Part shown: piece after piece, positions 1 to 7,832 of the stretch
Layout of the letters: the number at the start of each line of letters is the position of its first letter
Numbering within the stretch: position 1 is the first letter of the stretch
The notes under the pieces: model-generated
Seen by the model: the letters and a program-made list of their open reading frames with translations, nothing else
What the model was told of the DNA's origin: nothing
The model's database searches: none
Program-made: the position numbers and the translations under genes
Assembly (NCBI RefSeq): GCF_900107405.1
Contig: NZ_FNPV01000004.1
Span: 226,486 to 290,485 of the forward strand
Origin: Tindallia californiensis
GTDB lineage: Bacteria > Bacillota > Clostridia > Peptostreptococcales > Tindalliaceae
DNA: 64,000 bases
Direction: 5' to 3'

Positions 1-1
1 G

Positions 2-526
2 CCGGATACAGTGGAATCAGAAATAGAAGAGGAACCAGCGTCAGAAATAGAAGCAGAGCCGATACTGGAAGAAGAGGAAGAAGTAACGGAAGAAACAAGT
101 GAAGAGGAAGAAGTAACGGAAGAAATAAAAGAAGAAAAAGATGAAGAAGCAATATTAGAAAAAACAAATGAAGAAGAAGCCATAGAAGAAGGCGAGAAGG
201 ATGTTTACCAGAAACTGCCGGAACGGTTATCGGAAACAATGGCGGATATATTACTGTTAGATGGTATGATTGCAGAGGAAGAAGGCGATCTAGATGGTGC
301 CGCCATGTCGTTAAGGATGGTATGCCTGAAAGCTGAAGAGCCATATCAGCGGATGATGGCATATAGTCAGCTGAAAATTCTGTATAACAATAGTGGATAT
401 TATAACAAACTATTAGAAATATCCTATGAATTAATTCAGCAAAACCAGATAGAGGAGTATGAAGAAGGGATTCGAAATCAAATTTCCTTCCTGGAGAGTA
501 TGCTAGAAGATAAAGATGAAGTGTAA
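2..526 (+). CDS. Glu-rich protein with helical C-terminal repeat region, 5' partial
   Basis: The reading frame is open to the left window edge, so the N-terminus lies outside; a GTG at 11 is in frame but has no ribosome site visible. The first ~65 residues are a highly acidic, low-complexity segment (Glu with Thr, Val, Ile) containing a 10-residue tandem repeat. The remaining ~105 residues look like TPR-style helix pairs (residues resembling YQKLPERLSETMADILLLDG and a second helical unit of alternating Leu/Tyr positions). It is followed at 95 bp by the PRC-barrel gene on the same strand. No family was recognised with confidence; a scaffold or protein-interaction role is only a guess from the helical repeat pattern. 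Confidence 0.6.
   Translation, partial: PDTVESEIEEEPASEIEAEPILEEEEEVTEETSEEEEVTEEIKEEKDEEAILEKTNEEEAIEEGEKDVYQKLPERLSETMADILLLDGMIAEEEGDLDGAAMSLRMVCLKAEEPYQRMMAYSQLKILYNNSGYYNKLLEISYELIQQNQIEEYEEGIRNQISFLESMLEDKDEV
71..125 (+). repeat. Tandem 30-bp coding repeat
   Basis: A 25-bp identical string occurs at 71-95 and 101-125, a 30-bp period that encodes ten residues (EEEEVTEETS-like). It lies inside the acidic segment of the partial gene and preserves frame, so it probably expands and contracts by slippage. Confidence 0.75.
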
Positions 527-621
527 GATAGCGATCAAGGGAAAGAGATAGAGATACCGAATGAGTGGATGACAACAACATAGACATTCGATTAAAAAAT
601 TCAGAACAGGAGTGAATAAGA

Positions 622-1443
622 ATGAAGAAAAGTAAAGAAATTGTCAGTTCCCCTGTGATTAGCATTCAAGAAGGGCAAGAAGTGGGTATTGTAAAAGAGC
701 TGATTGTCAATGCAGAAAAAAAAGGTGTAGAGTTCTTGTTGGTTGAAAAAAGTGAAGGCGTACGCGAAGGCGAAATTATGGCCATTCCTTTTCGGGAAAC
801 CGTTGGAGTGGGAGATTATGCTGTAACCATTGAATCTCAGAGTGCACTTATGGATTTAAGTAAGATGAATATTGCTGGAAACTTATTAGATAAAAAAGTT
901 GAAATAATTGATGAAAAAGTGATTACTAAAAAAGGAAAACTTTTAGGGAAAATTGTGGAGTATACCATTGATGCCGAAAGTGGAAGCATTCCATTGATCC
1001 ATCTTGTTTCAGAGGAAAATAATGGAGAAGAAAAAGATATTCCGCTGGAGGAAATCATTAGTATTGGTCAGCAGCTGGTTATTGTAACAGAAGAATCCAT
1101 CAAATATGTAGAAAGCAAGCAGGAAGCCGTACAAGAAGCCCAAGCATCAATAGAGAAAAAAGAGGTGCCGGTAGAGTCGATAATGCCTTTTGAATCGACT
1201 TCTGAAAATGAAGTGGAAGTATCGGATGAAGAACAGGAAAGCCAAAATACTGGTAGCTCAGTTGAAATGTTCATTAACAAGCAAAAACAATACTTACTGG
1301 GTAAAGAACTTAAAAGAGATCTTAAAGATATAGAGGGGAATCTGTTGGCTGAGGAAGGTACGGTTATATCAGAGGAGCTCTTTGAACAGGTTCAGGAAAT
1401 GGGCCGACAAAAGGTAATAGAGCTGACCATGCTGACAGAATAA
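622..1443 (+). CDS. PRC-barrel domain protein
   Basis: 273 residues; ATG preceded by AGGAGTG. Two PRC-barrel-like units are visible: residues ~1-75 (VISIQEGQEVGIVKELIVNA pattern) and ~88-160 (a second unit with GKLLGKIVEYTIDAESG). An acidic linker (~160-210) leads to a C-terminal segment (~215-273) that begins with a third short barrel-like motif (LLGKELKRDLKDIEGNLLAE). PRC barrels occur in RimM and in sporulation or photosynthetic-complex assembly proteins and usually mediate protein or RNA contacts. No membrane segment or catalytic motif is seen. The VanW-like gene follows closely, so the two are probably co-transcribed. Confidence 0.75.
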   Translation: MKKSKEIVSSPVISIQEGQEVGIVKELIVNAEKKGVEFLLVEKSEGVREGEIMAIPFRETVGVGDYAVTIESQSALMDLSKMNIAGNLLDKKVEIIDEKVITKKGKLLGKIVEYTIDAESGSIPLIHLVSEENNGEEKDIPLEEIISIGQQLVIVTEESIKYVESKQEAVQEAQASIEKKEVPVESIMPFESTSENEVEVSDEEQESQNTGSSVEMFINKQKQYLLGKELKRDLKDIEGNLLAEEGTVISEELFEQVQEMGRQKVIELTMLTE

Positions 1444-1474
1444 TGAAAAAAGATTAATGTGGAGGAGGCCTTTC

Positions 1475-2845
1475 ATGAAGCCTAACCATACTTCTATACG
1501 TATTCGTTCAGCATTTGGCTTGTTGCTGGTCTTTTCACTGCAAGTTATATTGGCTTCTTTGCTTTCTTTTCCACCATATAAAAACGAGTTGCCAACAGGT
1601 ACTAAGGTGAACGGAAAGTCAGCATCAGGGTTGACGGGGCAACAAGTTATTTTAATGCTAAACGAAGCACTCCCGGAAGTAATAGAAGTTGAATTTATTG
1701 TCGAAGGAAAAACGTGGAGAATGATTGAAATCCCGATGGAAGAAATAGAGGCGGGTTATGATCAAAAAGAAATCTTAGAGGACATTCAGCGGTTGTTGAA
1801 TCCACATTGGAAAGACCGCTGGATTCAACAACTGAGTGGCGGAATTAGATCTTCGGTCATCACATATCCAATAAAATATAATGAGGAATTATTGGAAGAG
1901 TGGAGTGACGATCTTGAAAGAAAGTTATTAGTAGAATCGATAGATGCTGATTTGAAAGTGATTGATGGAGAAGTTATTATTTCAGCTCATAGAAAAGGAT
2001 ATCAGGTCAAATCAAGTGATGTTAAGGAAAAAATGAAAGAATCTTTGCATCATAAAGATTTTGATGATGTCCAGGTAGCAGTACATATTCTGAATCCCGA
2101 AGTGACAACAGAATCTTTAGGGAATTTTGATCAACTTTTGGCTATTTATGAAACAAGTTTGGGAAGTAATCAGAAACGGAATACCAACATAAAATTGGGA
2201 GCAGAGAAAATTAATGGGCTGCGTTTGGAGCCAGAAGAAGTGTTTTCATTCAATGAAACCGTGGGAAAGGTATCGGCAGAAGATGGTTATCAACCAGCTC
2301 CAGTTATTCAAAATGGTAGATTGGTACAAGGGCTTGGTGGTGGCATATGCCAGGTTAGTAGCACTTTGTATCAAGCGACTCTTTACAGCGGTATGGAAAT
2401 AGTGGAAAGACGAAACCACAGCCTTCCGGTTGGATATGTGCCTCTTGGAATGGATGCTACGATTGCTTATGGAATTCAAGATTTTTCCTTTCGGAACCCA
2501 CATTCTTTCCCGGTGGTAATGGGAGCTTGGGTTGCTAAAGAAGAGCTACATATAGCTATCTGGGGAGATCGTGACTACGAAAAAGAAAATATACGGATCG
2601 AAACCAGAAACCGGCAGGTAATAAGTCCTTCGGTTAACGTTATAAAAGATCCTTTGTTGGAAAAAGGCGTAGAGGTTGTTCGACAAAAGGGACAAAATGG
2701 CTATCGGATTTCGGTATATCGAATTACTGGAGATCGAGAAAATAATATGAAAGAAGAACTGATTTCCAGAGATTATTATCGACCTGTAGCGAGGACTGTT
2801 TTAGTGGGAACAGGCGAAGATTTGGAAGAAAGGAAAAGTGAGTAA
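1475..2845 (+). CDS. VanW family protein with N-terminal membrane anchor
   Basis: The ATG at 1475 is chosen over an in-frame ATG at 1457 because GGAGGAGG at 1461-1468 is correctly spaced only for the later start; 456 residues. Residues ~10-32 form a hydrophobic anchor or uncleaved signal. Residues ~40-215 resemble the peptidoglycan-binding-like YoaR domain that precedes VanW. The VanW domain follows, with its signature GGGICQVSSTLY near residue 288 and the RRNHSLPVGYVPLG segment after it. VanW proteins are found in vancomycin-resistance clusters and widely in Firmicutes; the biochemical role is unknown. The context (PRC-barrel gene) does not suggest a resistance cassette, so a general cell-envelope role is more likely. 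Confidence 0.85.
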   Translation: MKPNHTSIRIRSAFGLLLVFSLQVILASLLSFPPYKNELPTGTKVNGKSASGLTGQQVILMLNEALPEVIEVEFIVEGKTWRMIEIPMEEIEAGYDQKEILEDIQRLLNPHWKDRWIQQLSGGIRSSVITYPIKYNEELLEEWSDDLERKLLVESIDADLKVIDGEVIISAHRKGYQVKSSDVKEKMKESLHHKDFDDVQVAVHILNPEVTTESLGNFDQLLAIYETSLGSNQKRNTNIKLGAEKINGLRLEPEEVFSFNETVGKVSAEDGYQPAPVIQNGRLVQGLGGGICQVSSTLYQATLYSGMEIVERRNHSLPVGYVPLGMDATIAYGIQDFSFRNPHSFPVVMGAWVAKEELHIAIWGDRDYEKENIRIETRNRQVISPSVNVIKDPLLEKGVEVVRQKGQNGYRISVYRITGDRENNMKEELISRDYYRPVARTVLVGTGEDLEERKSE

Positions 2846-2881
2846 TTTACTCATTATCTTGAAAATACAGGTGCTGTTTAT

Positions 2882-2910
2882 TTGCATCGATCGAACATAT
2901 CGTGTATAAT
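2882..2910 (+). promoter_or_regulatory. Sigma-A promoter for acetyltransferase gene
   Basis: TTGCAT (2882-2887), 17-bp spacer, TATAAT (2905-2910), 27 bp upstream of the TTG start of the next gene. Confidence 0.75.
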
Positions 2911-2937
2911 GCTATAAAAAACTAAGGAGTTGGTTTT

Positions 2938-3486
2938 TTGTACTTGGAAGAAGCTTCGAAACTACCTAAAACAGTGATTGAAAATCTGGATGGAGATATT
3001 GGCAACTTGAAAGTTTATCTTGTTCAGGACTATAATGTCAATCTTCTAAAAAGAATGGTCAATTTCGGGCTAGATATTTTTGGGGATCTGGGAATGGATG
3101 AGTGGGGACTTGTTCCACAGATTCGGCACGGTAATGTTTTTGTATTAAGAGAAGAAACAAAGAAAAAAATTATAGGGATAGCTATTTTAATGAGAGATTG
3201 GGAAGATCTACAGAAATGTTACCTTTTTGATTATGCGATTTCGGATGAATTGCAGGGACAAGGACTCGGTTATCACTTTTTAGTGGCTATTATCCGAAAT
3301 TTAGAAACACAAGGCTTCACTAAAATGGGTTTAACAGTGGATATTGACAATGCTCCGGCAATACGACTCTACAAAGATAAGATTGGGTTTGAGACTGTTG
3401 GCGAAAATGAAGATGAATATGGTAAAGGCCATCACCGTTATATTATGAACTTGCATTTCGATAAACTAAACGCACCAAAAAAATGA
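2938..3486 (+). CDS. GNAT family N-acetyltransferase
   Basis: 182 residues from a TTG start that is supported by AAGGAGT about 8 bp upstream and by a good promoter just before it. The GNAT acetyl-CoA loop is visible as QGQGLGYHFL (about residues 103-112), followed by the typical helix and the N-A-P-A-I-R-L-Y segment that closes the fold. The substrate cannot be inferred. It is a single-gene transcription unit bounded by its own promoter and a strong terminator. Confidence 0.85.
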   Translation: MYLEEASKLPKTVIENLDGDIGNLKVYLVQDYNVNLLKRMVNFGLDIFGDLGMDEWGLVPQIRHGNVFVLREETKKKIIGIAILMRDWEDLQKCYLFDYAISDELQGQGLGYHFLVAIIRNLETQGFTKMGLTVDIDNAPAIRLYKDKIGFETVGENEDEYGKGHHRYIMNLHFDKLNAPKK

Positions 3487-3490
3487 ATGA

Positions 3491-3521
3491 AAAAAACCTT
3501 CCAATAACGGAAGGTTTTTTT
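3491..3521 (+). terminator. Rho-independent terminator after acetyltransferase
   Basis: AAAAAACCTTCC, six-base loop, GGAAGGTTTTTTT; immediately after the stop codon. Confidence 0.9.
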
Positions 3522-3543
3522 AGATAAAAAGGAGCCGAGCTTA

Positions 3544-4647
3544 ATGAAAATAAATGAGATATTGATTCACCATGGGAATGATATGAAAGAAATGGCAAAG
3601 TGCCTATTAAAGCATTCGGAGGTAGAAAAGGAGATAGAAAAAAATTCCCATGTGGGCATTAAACCGAATCTGGTAGAAGCGAAGCCAGCTTCTACTGGTG
3701 CGACAACGCATGTAGAATTAGTGGAAGCTGTCATTGATTTCCTTAAAGAAATAGGTATACAAAAGATTACCATTATGGAAGGATCCTGGGTAGGAGATTC
3801 TACAGAAGATGCTTTTCATGTGTGCGGATATAAAAAATTAGCAAAAGAAAAAAGAGTAGAACTACTTGATTTGAAAAAAGATACATATATAACTAAGAAA
3901 AGCTATGAAGGAGATTTAAAAGTTTGTGAGGCTCCCTTGAAGGTAGATTATTTAATTAATATGCCAGTAATGAAGGGTCATTGTCAGACAGGAATAACCT
4001 GTGCTCTTAAAAACATGAAAGGCTGTATTCCTGACTTTGAAAAAAGACGCTATCATCAGATGGGATTGCATGGACCTATTGCGGCTGTAAATACAATTGT
4101 TAAACCGGATCTGATTCTGGTAGATGCGATTAATGGTGATTTAACCTATGAAGGAGGGGGGACACCGGTGCCTATGGATCGAATCTTCTTGGCAAAAGAT
4201 CCGGTGCTAATAGATGCTTGGGCAGCTAAAACGATGGGCTGGAATCTTGAAGAAATACCCTACATTCAGATAGCTGAAAAGTTAGGCGTTGGTTCCAGCA
4301 ATATTCATGATGCCATTATTTGGGAGATTGGAAAAGCAACTAGGAAAATAAATCCTAGGACACTTCGTGGAGAAGCAAAAGATTATGGAGAATTTGTAGA
4401 CGAAGGAAATGCTTGTTCAGCTTGCTATGCCACATTACTGTATGCACTGAAGCGGTTGGATGAAGAAGGGAAGCTAGTAACCATTGTAGAAAATTTGAAA
4501 ATTGGGCAGGTATATAAAGGGCTTTCCTTTCCTGGGATGGGGGTAGGTGATTGTACTTCCGGGTGCGATAAAAACCTTCCTGGATGTCCGCCAGAAGCTG
4601 GTGCAATTTTAGAATTTTTAAGAAAAGAATCTGCAAAAGGAAAATAA
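3544..4647 (+). CDS. DUF362 domain iron-sulfur protein
   Basis: 367 residues; ATG with AAAGGAG upstream. The N-terminal two thirds match the DUF362 family (KPNLVEAKPASTGATTHVEL near residue 42; NMPVMKGHCQTGITCALKNM near 140; VDAINGDLTYEGGG near 197). The C-terminal part is Cys-rich: CSAC near residue 289 and an arrangement C-x3-C-x6-C between about 337 and 348. This suggests an iron-sulfur or metal site, although the spacing is not a classical 2x[4Fe-4S] ferredoxin. DUF362 proteins are common in anaerobes; their reaction is undefined. It stands alone, between a terminator and a new promoter. Confidence 0.8.
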   Translation: MKINEILIHHGNDMKEMAKCLLKHSEVEKEIEKNSHVGIKPNLVEAKPASTGATTHVELVEAVIDFLKEIGIQKITIMEGSWVGDSTEDAFHVCGYKKLAKEKRVELLDLKKDTYITKKSYEGDLKVCEAPLKVDYLINMPVMKGHCQTGITCALKNMKGCIPDFEKRRYHQMGLHGPIAAVNTIVKPDLILVDAINGDLTYEGGGTPVPMDRIFLAKDPVLIDAWAAKTMGWNLEEIPYIQIAEKLGVGSSNIHDAIIWEIGKATRKINPRTLRGEAKDYGEFVDEGNACSACYATLLYALKRLDEEGKLVTIVENLKIGQVYKGLSFPGMGVGDCTSGCDKNLPGCPPEAGAILEFLRKESAKGK

Positions 4648-4721
4648 AGTGATGCCTTTTTGTTGAATATAAACTAAGGATTTAATAGATAGATAGAATA
4701 TAATGTAATAATGAAAAACCC

Positions 4722-4775
4722 TTGACGAATCATAAGGAAATTGTTATGATTTATTCATAAGAAAAACATTATGAA
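4722..4775 (+). promoter_or_regulatory. Promoter with two copies of a TCATAA-N8-TTATGA operator
   Basis: Promoter TTGACG (4722-4727), 17-bp spacer, TATGAT (4745-4750). One dyad, TCATAA-N8-TTATGA, sits between -35 and -10 at 4730-4749. A second, slightly longer and perfect copy (TTCATAA-N8-TTATGAA) covers 4754-4775 at the start of the transcript. The two are exactly 25 bp apart. The shape is typical of an ArsR/SmtB-family operator, and an ArsR gene lies at the far end of this gene set; the link is inference. Confidence 0.7.
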
Positions 4776-4794
4776 AGAAATGGGAGGGAAATTA

Positions 4795-5028
4795 ATGGAT
4801 ATTAAAATTTTAGGAACTGGATGCAAAAAATGCGAAACCTTAGAAATGAACACAAGACAAGCTGTGGAAGCATTAGGTATTCAAGCTGAAATTGAAAAAG
4901 TAAAAGATTTTAAGGAAATAGCTTCTTATGGCGTACTAAAAACTCCGGGGTTAGTGGTTGATGGAAAAGCATTAATTTCAGGAAAAGTACCATCGGCAGA
5001 TGAAATTAAGAAATTATTGGGCAACTAA
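4795..5028 (+). CDS. Thioredoxin-like small redox-active disulfide protein
   Basis: 77 residues from the ATG at 4795, which is served by GGGAGGG; an upstream in-frame ATG at 4771 falls inside the operator and lacks a ribosome site. The protein is a minimal thioredoxin fold: MDIKILGTGCKKCETLE gives the redox pair C10-x2-C13, and the cis-proline loop is KTPGLVV near residue 53. It matches the 'redox-active disulfide protein 2' type that is often encoded with ArsP-like permeases and ArsR regulators in anaerobes. Here it is the first gene of a thioredoxin-permease-CMD operon, which suggests delivery or reduction of a thiol-bound metal or metalloid; the substrate is not known. Confidence 0.85.
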   Translation: MDIKILGTGCKKCETLEMNTRQAVEALGIQAEIEKVKDFKEIASYGVLKTPGLVVDGKALISGKVPSADEIKKLLGN

Positions 5029-5055
5029 TTAAGAAGAGCATTGGAGGGTTAAGGC

Positions 5056-6225
5056 GTGAGTGAAAGAAAAAAATTACTGGGAATCGTAACGGTTTTTTTA
5101 ACTGTCTACTTGATGCCCATAAATAGTCCGGTGCTTCAAGGTGCAATTCTGGAAGCTTTTGCTCTGTTAAATTATTATGCAAGAGAGCATGTAATCCTGT
5201 GTCTTATCCCTGCTTTTTTCATCGCTGGTGCCATGAGTGTGTTTGTATCTCAAGATTCAGTGATAAAGTATTTTGGTTCTAAGGCGAAAAAATGGGTTTC
5301 TTATTCCGTTGCTTCTGTATCGGGAGTTATACTGGCTGTTTGTTCCTGTACGGTACTGCCTTTATTTGCAGGTATCTATATGAAAGGGGCCGGGTTAGGT
5401 CCAGCGATAGCTTTCTTATATTCTGGACCAGCGATCAATGTGCTGGCCATTACTATTACAGCTCGTGTGTTAGGCGCAGAACTGGGTGCTGCCAGAACGA
5501 TTGGTGCTGTTCTATTTAGTGTAGTAGTAGGCATACTCATGCAATTGATTTTTCGCAAAGAAGAAGCTGAAAGAAATAACGGAGATGAAAGCTTTTTATT
5601 GGAAGAAGATGCAGAAGATAGGCCACTATGGAAAACCATATCCTTCTTTGGGTCTATGATTGGTTTTTTAGTATTTGCTAATTGGGCGGAACCGACGGAA
5701 GCAGATAGTTTTTGGGGATTGATGTATCAGATTAAATGGATCATGTCTGTCATTTTTTTCATATTAGTTCTGTACATGAGCTTTAGGTGGTTTGACAGAG
5801 ATCAGCGAAAAGAATGGATAGATGAAACATGGGGTTTTGCGCAAAAGATTTTACCACTACTATTTGCCGGGATTCTTGTTGCTGGAATTCTTCTGGGAAG
5901 ACCGGGAGAATCAGGTCTTATACCAGAAGAATGGGTTGCTGGACTGGTAGGTGGAAATTCTTTTGGAGCTAACCTCTTTGCTTCTGTAGCGGGAGCGTTT
6001 ATGTATTTTGCTACTCTGACAGAAGTGCCTATTCTGGAAGGGCTTATCGGAGCAGGGATGGGGTCTGGTCCATCTTTAGCACTTTTGTTGGCGGGACCTG
6101 CCTTATCATTACCGAATATGCTGGTCATCAGAAGTATTATTGGAACCAAAAAAACCATGGTCTTTGTTGGCTTGGTGATGGTGATGGCAACGATTAGTGG
6201 AATGGTTTATGGAAATATTTTTTAA
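5056..6225 (+). CDS. ArsP/DUF318-type permease
   Basis: 389 residues, GTG start with GGAGGG upstream. The protein is polytopic with roughly eight to ten hydrophobic segments and an acidic cytoplasmic loop at ~170-195. The hallmark is the Cys motif CSCTVLPLF near residue 97, followed by GxGLGPAIAFLYSGPAINVLA. A symmetric second half carries ATLTEVPILEGLIGAGMGSG and LLAGPALSLPNML. This is the permease family PF03773, which includes ArsP (organoarsenical efflux) and other permeases of uncertain substrate. The gene follows the thioredoxin-like gene by 27 bp and is presumably controlled by the tandem dyads upstream. Metal or metalloid transport is likely; direction and substrate are inferred. Confidence 0.85.
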   Translation: MSERKKLLGIVTVFLTVYLMPINSPVLQGAILEAFALLNYYAREHVILCLIPAFFIAGAMSVFVSQDSVIKYFGSKAKKWVSYSVASVSGVILAVCSCTVLPLFAGIYMKGAGLGPAIAFLYSGPAINVLAITITARVLGAELGAARTIGAVLFSVVVGILMQLIFRKEEAERNNGDESFLLEEDAEDRPLWKTISFFGSMIGFLVFANWAEPTEADSFWGLMYQIKWIMSVIFFILVLYMSFRWFDRDQRKEWIDETWGFAQKILPLLFAGILVAGILLGRPGESGLIPEEWVAGLVGGNSFGANLFASVAGAFMYFATLTEVPILEGLIGAGMGSGPSLALLLAGPALSLPNMLVIRSIIGTKKTMVFVGLVMVMATISGMVYGNIF

Positions 6226-6267
6226 TCTAACAATTTCTTTAAGAAAAAAGCCAGAGGAGGTAAAAAA

Positions 6268-6591
6268 ATGCGAATGTTAGCAGAGTTTTTTCCTGAATTT
6301 ACAGAAAAACTGGATGAAATTGATGAGCTATATAAAGAAAAACGAAAGATTGATGAGAAGACCTATCAGTTTATTTGCTTTGCACTATCAATAAAAGCAA
6401 GATCTAAGCCTTGCGTATTAAAACATTTTAAGGAAGCTTTAGAAGCGGGTGCAACTGTAGAAGAGCTATCCTATATTTTTGCGTTGGTCATGAGAGAAGC
6501 TGCAGGGGCTGATGATTGTTGGACTCATGATGTGTTAGGTGACTGGAAAGAAATTATTGCCGGTAACGTGAAATGTGATTGTGAAAAATAA
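6268..6591 (+). CDS. Carboxymuconolactone-decarboxylase-like (AhpD-fold) protein
   Basis: 107 residues, ATG with GAGGAGG. The CMD/AhpD helical fold is recognisable from SIKARSKPCVLKHFKEALEAGATVEEL (here spanning ~48-74): the conserved Cys-x3-His is present, but the second Cys of AhpD's CxxC is replaced, so this is not a classical AhpD peroxidase. The extreme C-terminus carries KCDCEK, an extra C-x-C pair that might bind a metal. It is the last gene of the thioredoxin-permease operon and ends in a shared terminator. Function is probably a thiol-redox accessory; not established. Confidence 0.75.
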   Translation: MRMLAEFFPEFTEKLDEIDELYKEKRKIDEKTYQFICFALSIKARSKPCVLKHFKEALEAGATVEELSYIFALVMREAAGADDCWTHDVLGDWKEIIAGNVKCDCEK

Positions 6592-6613
6592 AAACTCCTT
6601 TCGAGGAGTTTTT
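6591..6613. terminator. Bidirectional terminator with UUCG tetraloop
   Basis: AAAACTCCT-TTCG-AGGAGTTTT, a 9-bp perfect stem shared by the convergent CMD-like gene (+) and ArsR gene (-); T-runs on both strands. Confidence 0.9.
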
Positions 6614-7016
6614 ATTTTTTTGCAGGAGTTGCAGGAGTTGGTGTAGATATTTTTCCTTGGCTCTTACAAATAGAAATAGCTGGGTCCTGGGAAACTGCTT
6701 CTATCCGCTTAATTTCCATCTCGAATTCAGGCAGTTCTTCGAGAGGTTTTGCCAAAAAATTCTGAAAGGTATGCCATAATGTGTCGAAGTTTTGTTGGTT
6801 CAAAGAGTAGATGGTCCGCTGTCCTTCTTTGTGTGCATGTAGTAAGTCGGCTTGTTTCAGTATTCTTAAGTGCTGAGAAATTCTAGGCTGACTGATTTGC
6901 AGGATAGACTCTAGTTCGCAGACGTACATTGGTTTAATGGAAAGCAGTTTTACAATTCGGATTCGTGTATTTTCACCTAACGCTTTAAACAGGGTAGCAA
7001 AATACAGGGTGATCAC
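6612..7016 (-). CDS. ArsR/SmtB family transcriptional regulator
   Basis: 134 residues counted from GTG at 7016. The winged helix is clear: FKALGENTRIRIVKLLS (dimer helix), YVCELESILQISQPRISQHL (recognition helices, ~31-50) and the wing KEGQRTIYSL. Cys33 sits where ArsR-type sensors place inducer-binding cysteines (VCEL), and a second cysteine is at 117, so thiol-metal(loid) sensing is plausible. The ribosome site GGAGGTGATC is the complete anti-16S complement and overlaps the GTG, leaving no spacing. A CTG at 7007-7005 would have normal spacing, so the start is uncertain. It is convergent with the thioredoxin/permease operon, which it probably controls through the dyads near 4740. Confidence 0.88.
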   Translation of the reverse strand: MITLYFATLFKALGENTRIRIVKLLSIKPMYVCELESILQISQPRISQHLRILKQADLLHAHKEGQRTIYSLNQQNFDTLWHTFQNFLAKPLEELPEFEMEIKRIEAVSQDPAISICKSQGKISTPTPATPAKK

Positions 7017-7090
7017 CTCCGAGGAATTTTAAAAGAAAGATCAGTCTCATTATAACATATATCTATGGAAGAATCCTGTTTATGAATAGA

Positions 7091-7116
7091 TAAAGCCCGC
7101 TTATAGAAAGCGGGCT
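7091..7116 (-). terminator. Terminator of superoxide reductase gene
   Basis: On the minus strand AGCCCGCTT, five-base loop, AAGCGGGCT then TTTA. It lies 24 bp beyond the superoxide reductase stop codon. Confidence 0.7.
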
Positions 7117-7139
7117 GAAGGATCTTATTTGAAGAACAA

Positions 7140-7514
7140 TTATTCAACTGTAATATCCATGGTGTTTTCCCAAACACCATGGATATTACAGTAACTCATG
7201 GCGTAAAGGGTACCAGTTTTTGGCAGTTTAACCTGTGTTGCTCCGACATAATCAGTGGTTGTATCTAACTCTCCGTGGGCATCAAAAGTAAAGTTTGTCA
7301 GTTCTACCGGGAACTTATCTCCTTCCCCATGGAAAAACACCTTGAACCACTTAATATGATGCTCCAATGTATTTGGATGGCCAATGGCATCACCAACGGT
7401 TATTCTCAGCTCAAAGGCTTCGCCGCTTTCCACTTTTTCTGGTGCATGGATTACGGGAACGTGTTTTTCGCCTTTCCAGTCTCCTGACTGAAGAAATTTT
7501 CCAAAACTTTTCAT
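7140..7514 (-). CDS. Superoxide reductase (neelaredoxin type, class II)
   Basis: 124 residues, ATG preceded by AGGAGG. It reduces superoxide to hydrogen peroxide without making oxygen, using electrons from rubredoxin-like donors, in the cytoplasm of anaerobes. The single Fe(His)4Cys centre is complete: His18 (in GEKHVP), His46 (GHP), His52 (EHH), Cys109 and His112 (CNIHG). The catalytic Glu16-Lys17 pair is also present. There is no N-terminal desulforedoxin FeS domain, so this is the one-iron form. It is divergent from the encapsulin operon, which suggests a local oxidative stress/iron island together with the peroxiredoxins elsewhere in the window. Confidence 0.95.
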   Translation of the reverse strand: MKSFGKFLQSGDWKGEKHVPVIHAPEKVESGEAFELRITVGDAIGHPNTLEHHIKWFKVFFHGEGDKFPVELTNFTFDAHGELDTTTDYVGATQVKLPKTGTLYAMSYCNIHGVWENTMDITVE

Positions 7515-7832
7515 GATGAATCCTCCTTTGAAAATTTAGGTTATAGAGTAGGTAATATCACTATGATTTATAACCATTTTTCAAAACATTAAACAAGGGG
7601 ATGACTTTTGAGAAAGAAATCAATTGAAAACCTATGCTTTCCCTCATGCCCTTGTGAAAATTTGGTGGATGTTATTTGGTCGATGTTAGATGTTAATAGA
7701 AGGAGTAAAAAAAGAAAGTCAATTTTTATTGTGAGTTTAAGATAGGTAGAACGGGGTAGATATATCTTGTGTGGTTAGGAAGACCTTTACTAAAAAAACA
7801 ATATGACACTACTAAATAAGGAGGCGAATGGT
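7515..7832. other. Intergenic region between superoxide reductase and encapsulin operon
   Basis: About 320 bp without a gene. On the minus strand an imperfect dyad GGTNATA...TATNACC (around 7550-7575) sits upstream of the superoxide reductase start and could be its operator. On the plus strand the heptamer GATGTTA occurs three times (7668, 7682, 7689), spaced by multiples of seven. No consensus sigma-A promoter for the encapsulin operon was convincing. Confidence 0.4.

Noticed and set aside
1475-2845. Vancomycin-resistance gene (vanW)
   Set aside because: The VanW domain alone is widespread in Firmicutes, and no vanA/B, vanH, vanX or vanRS genes are nearby.
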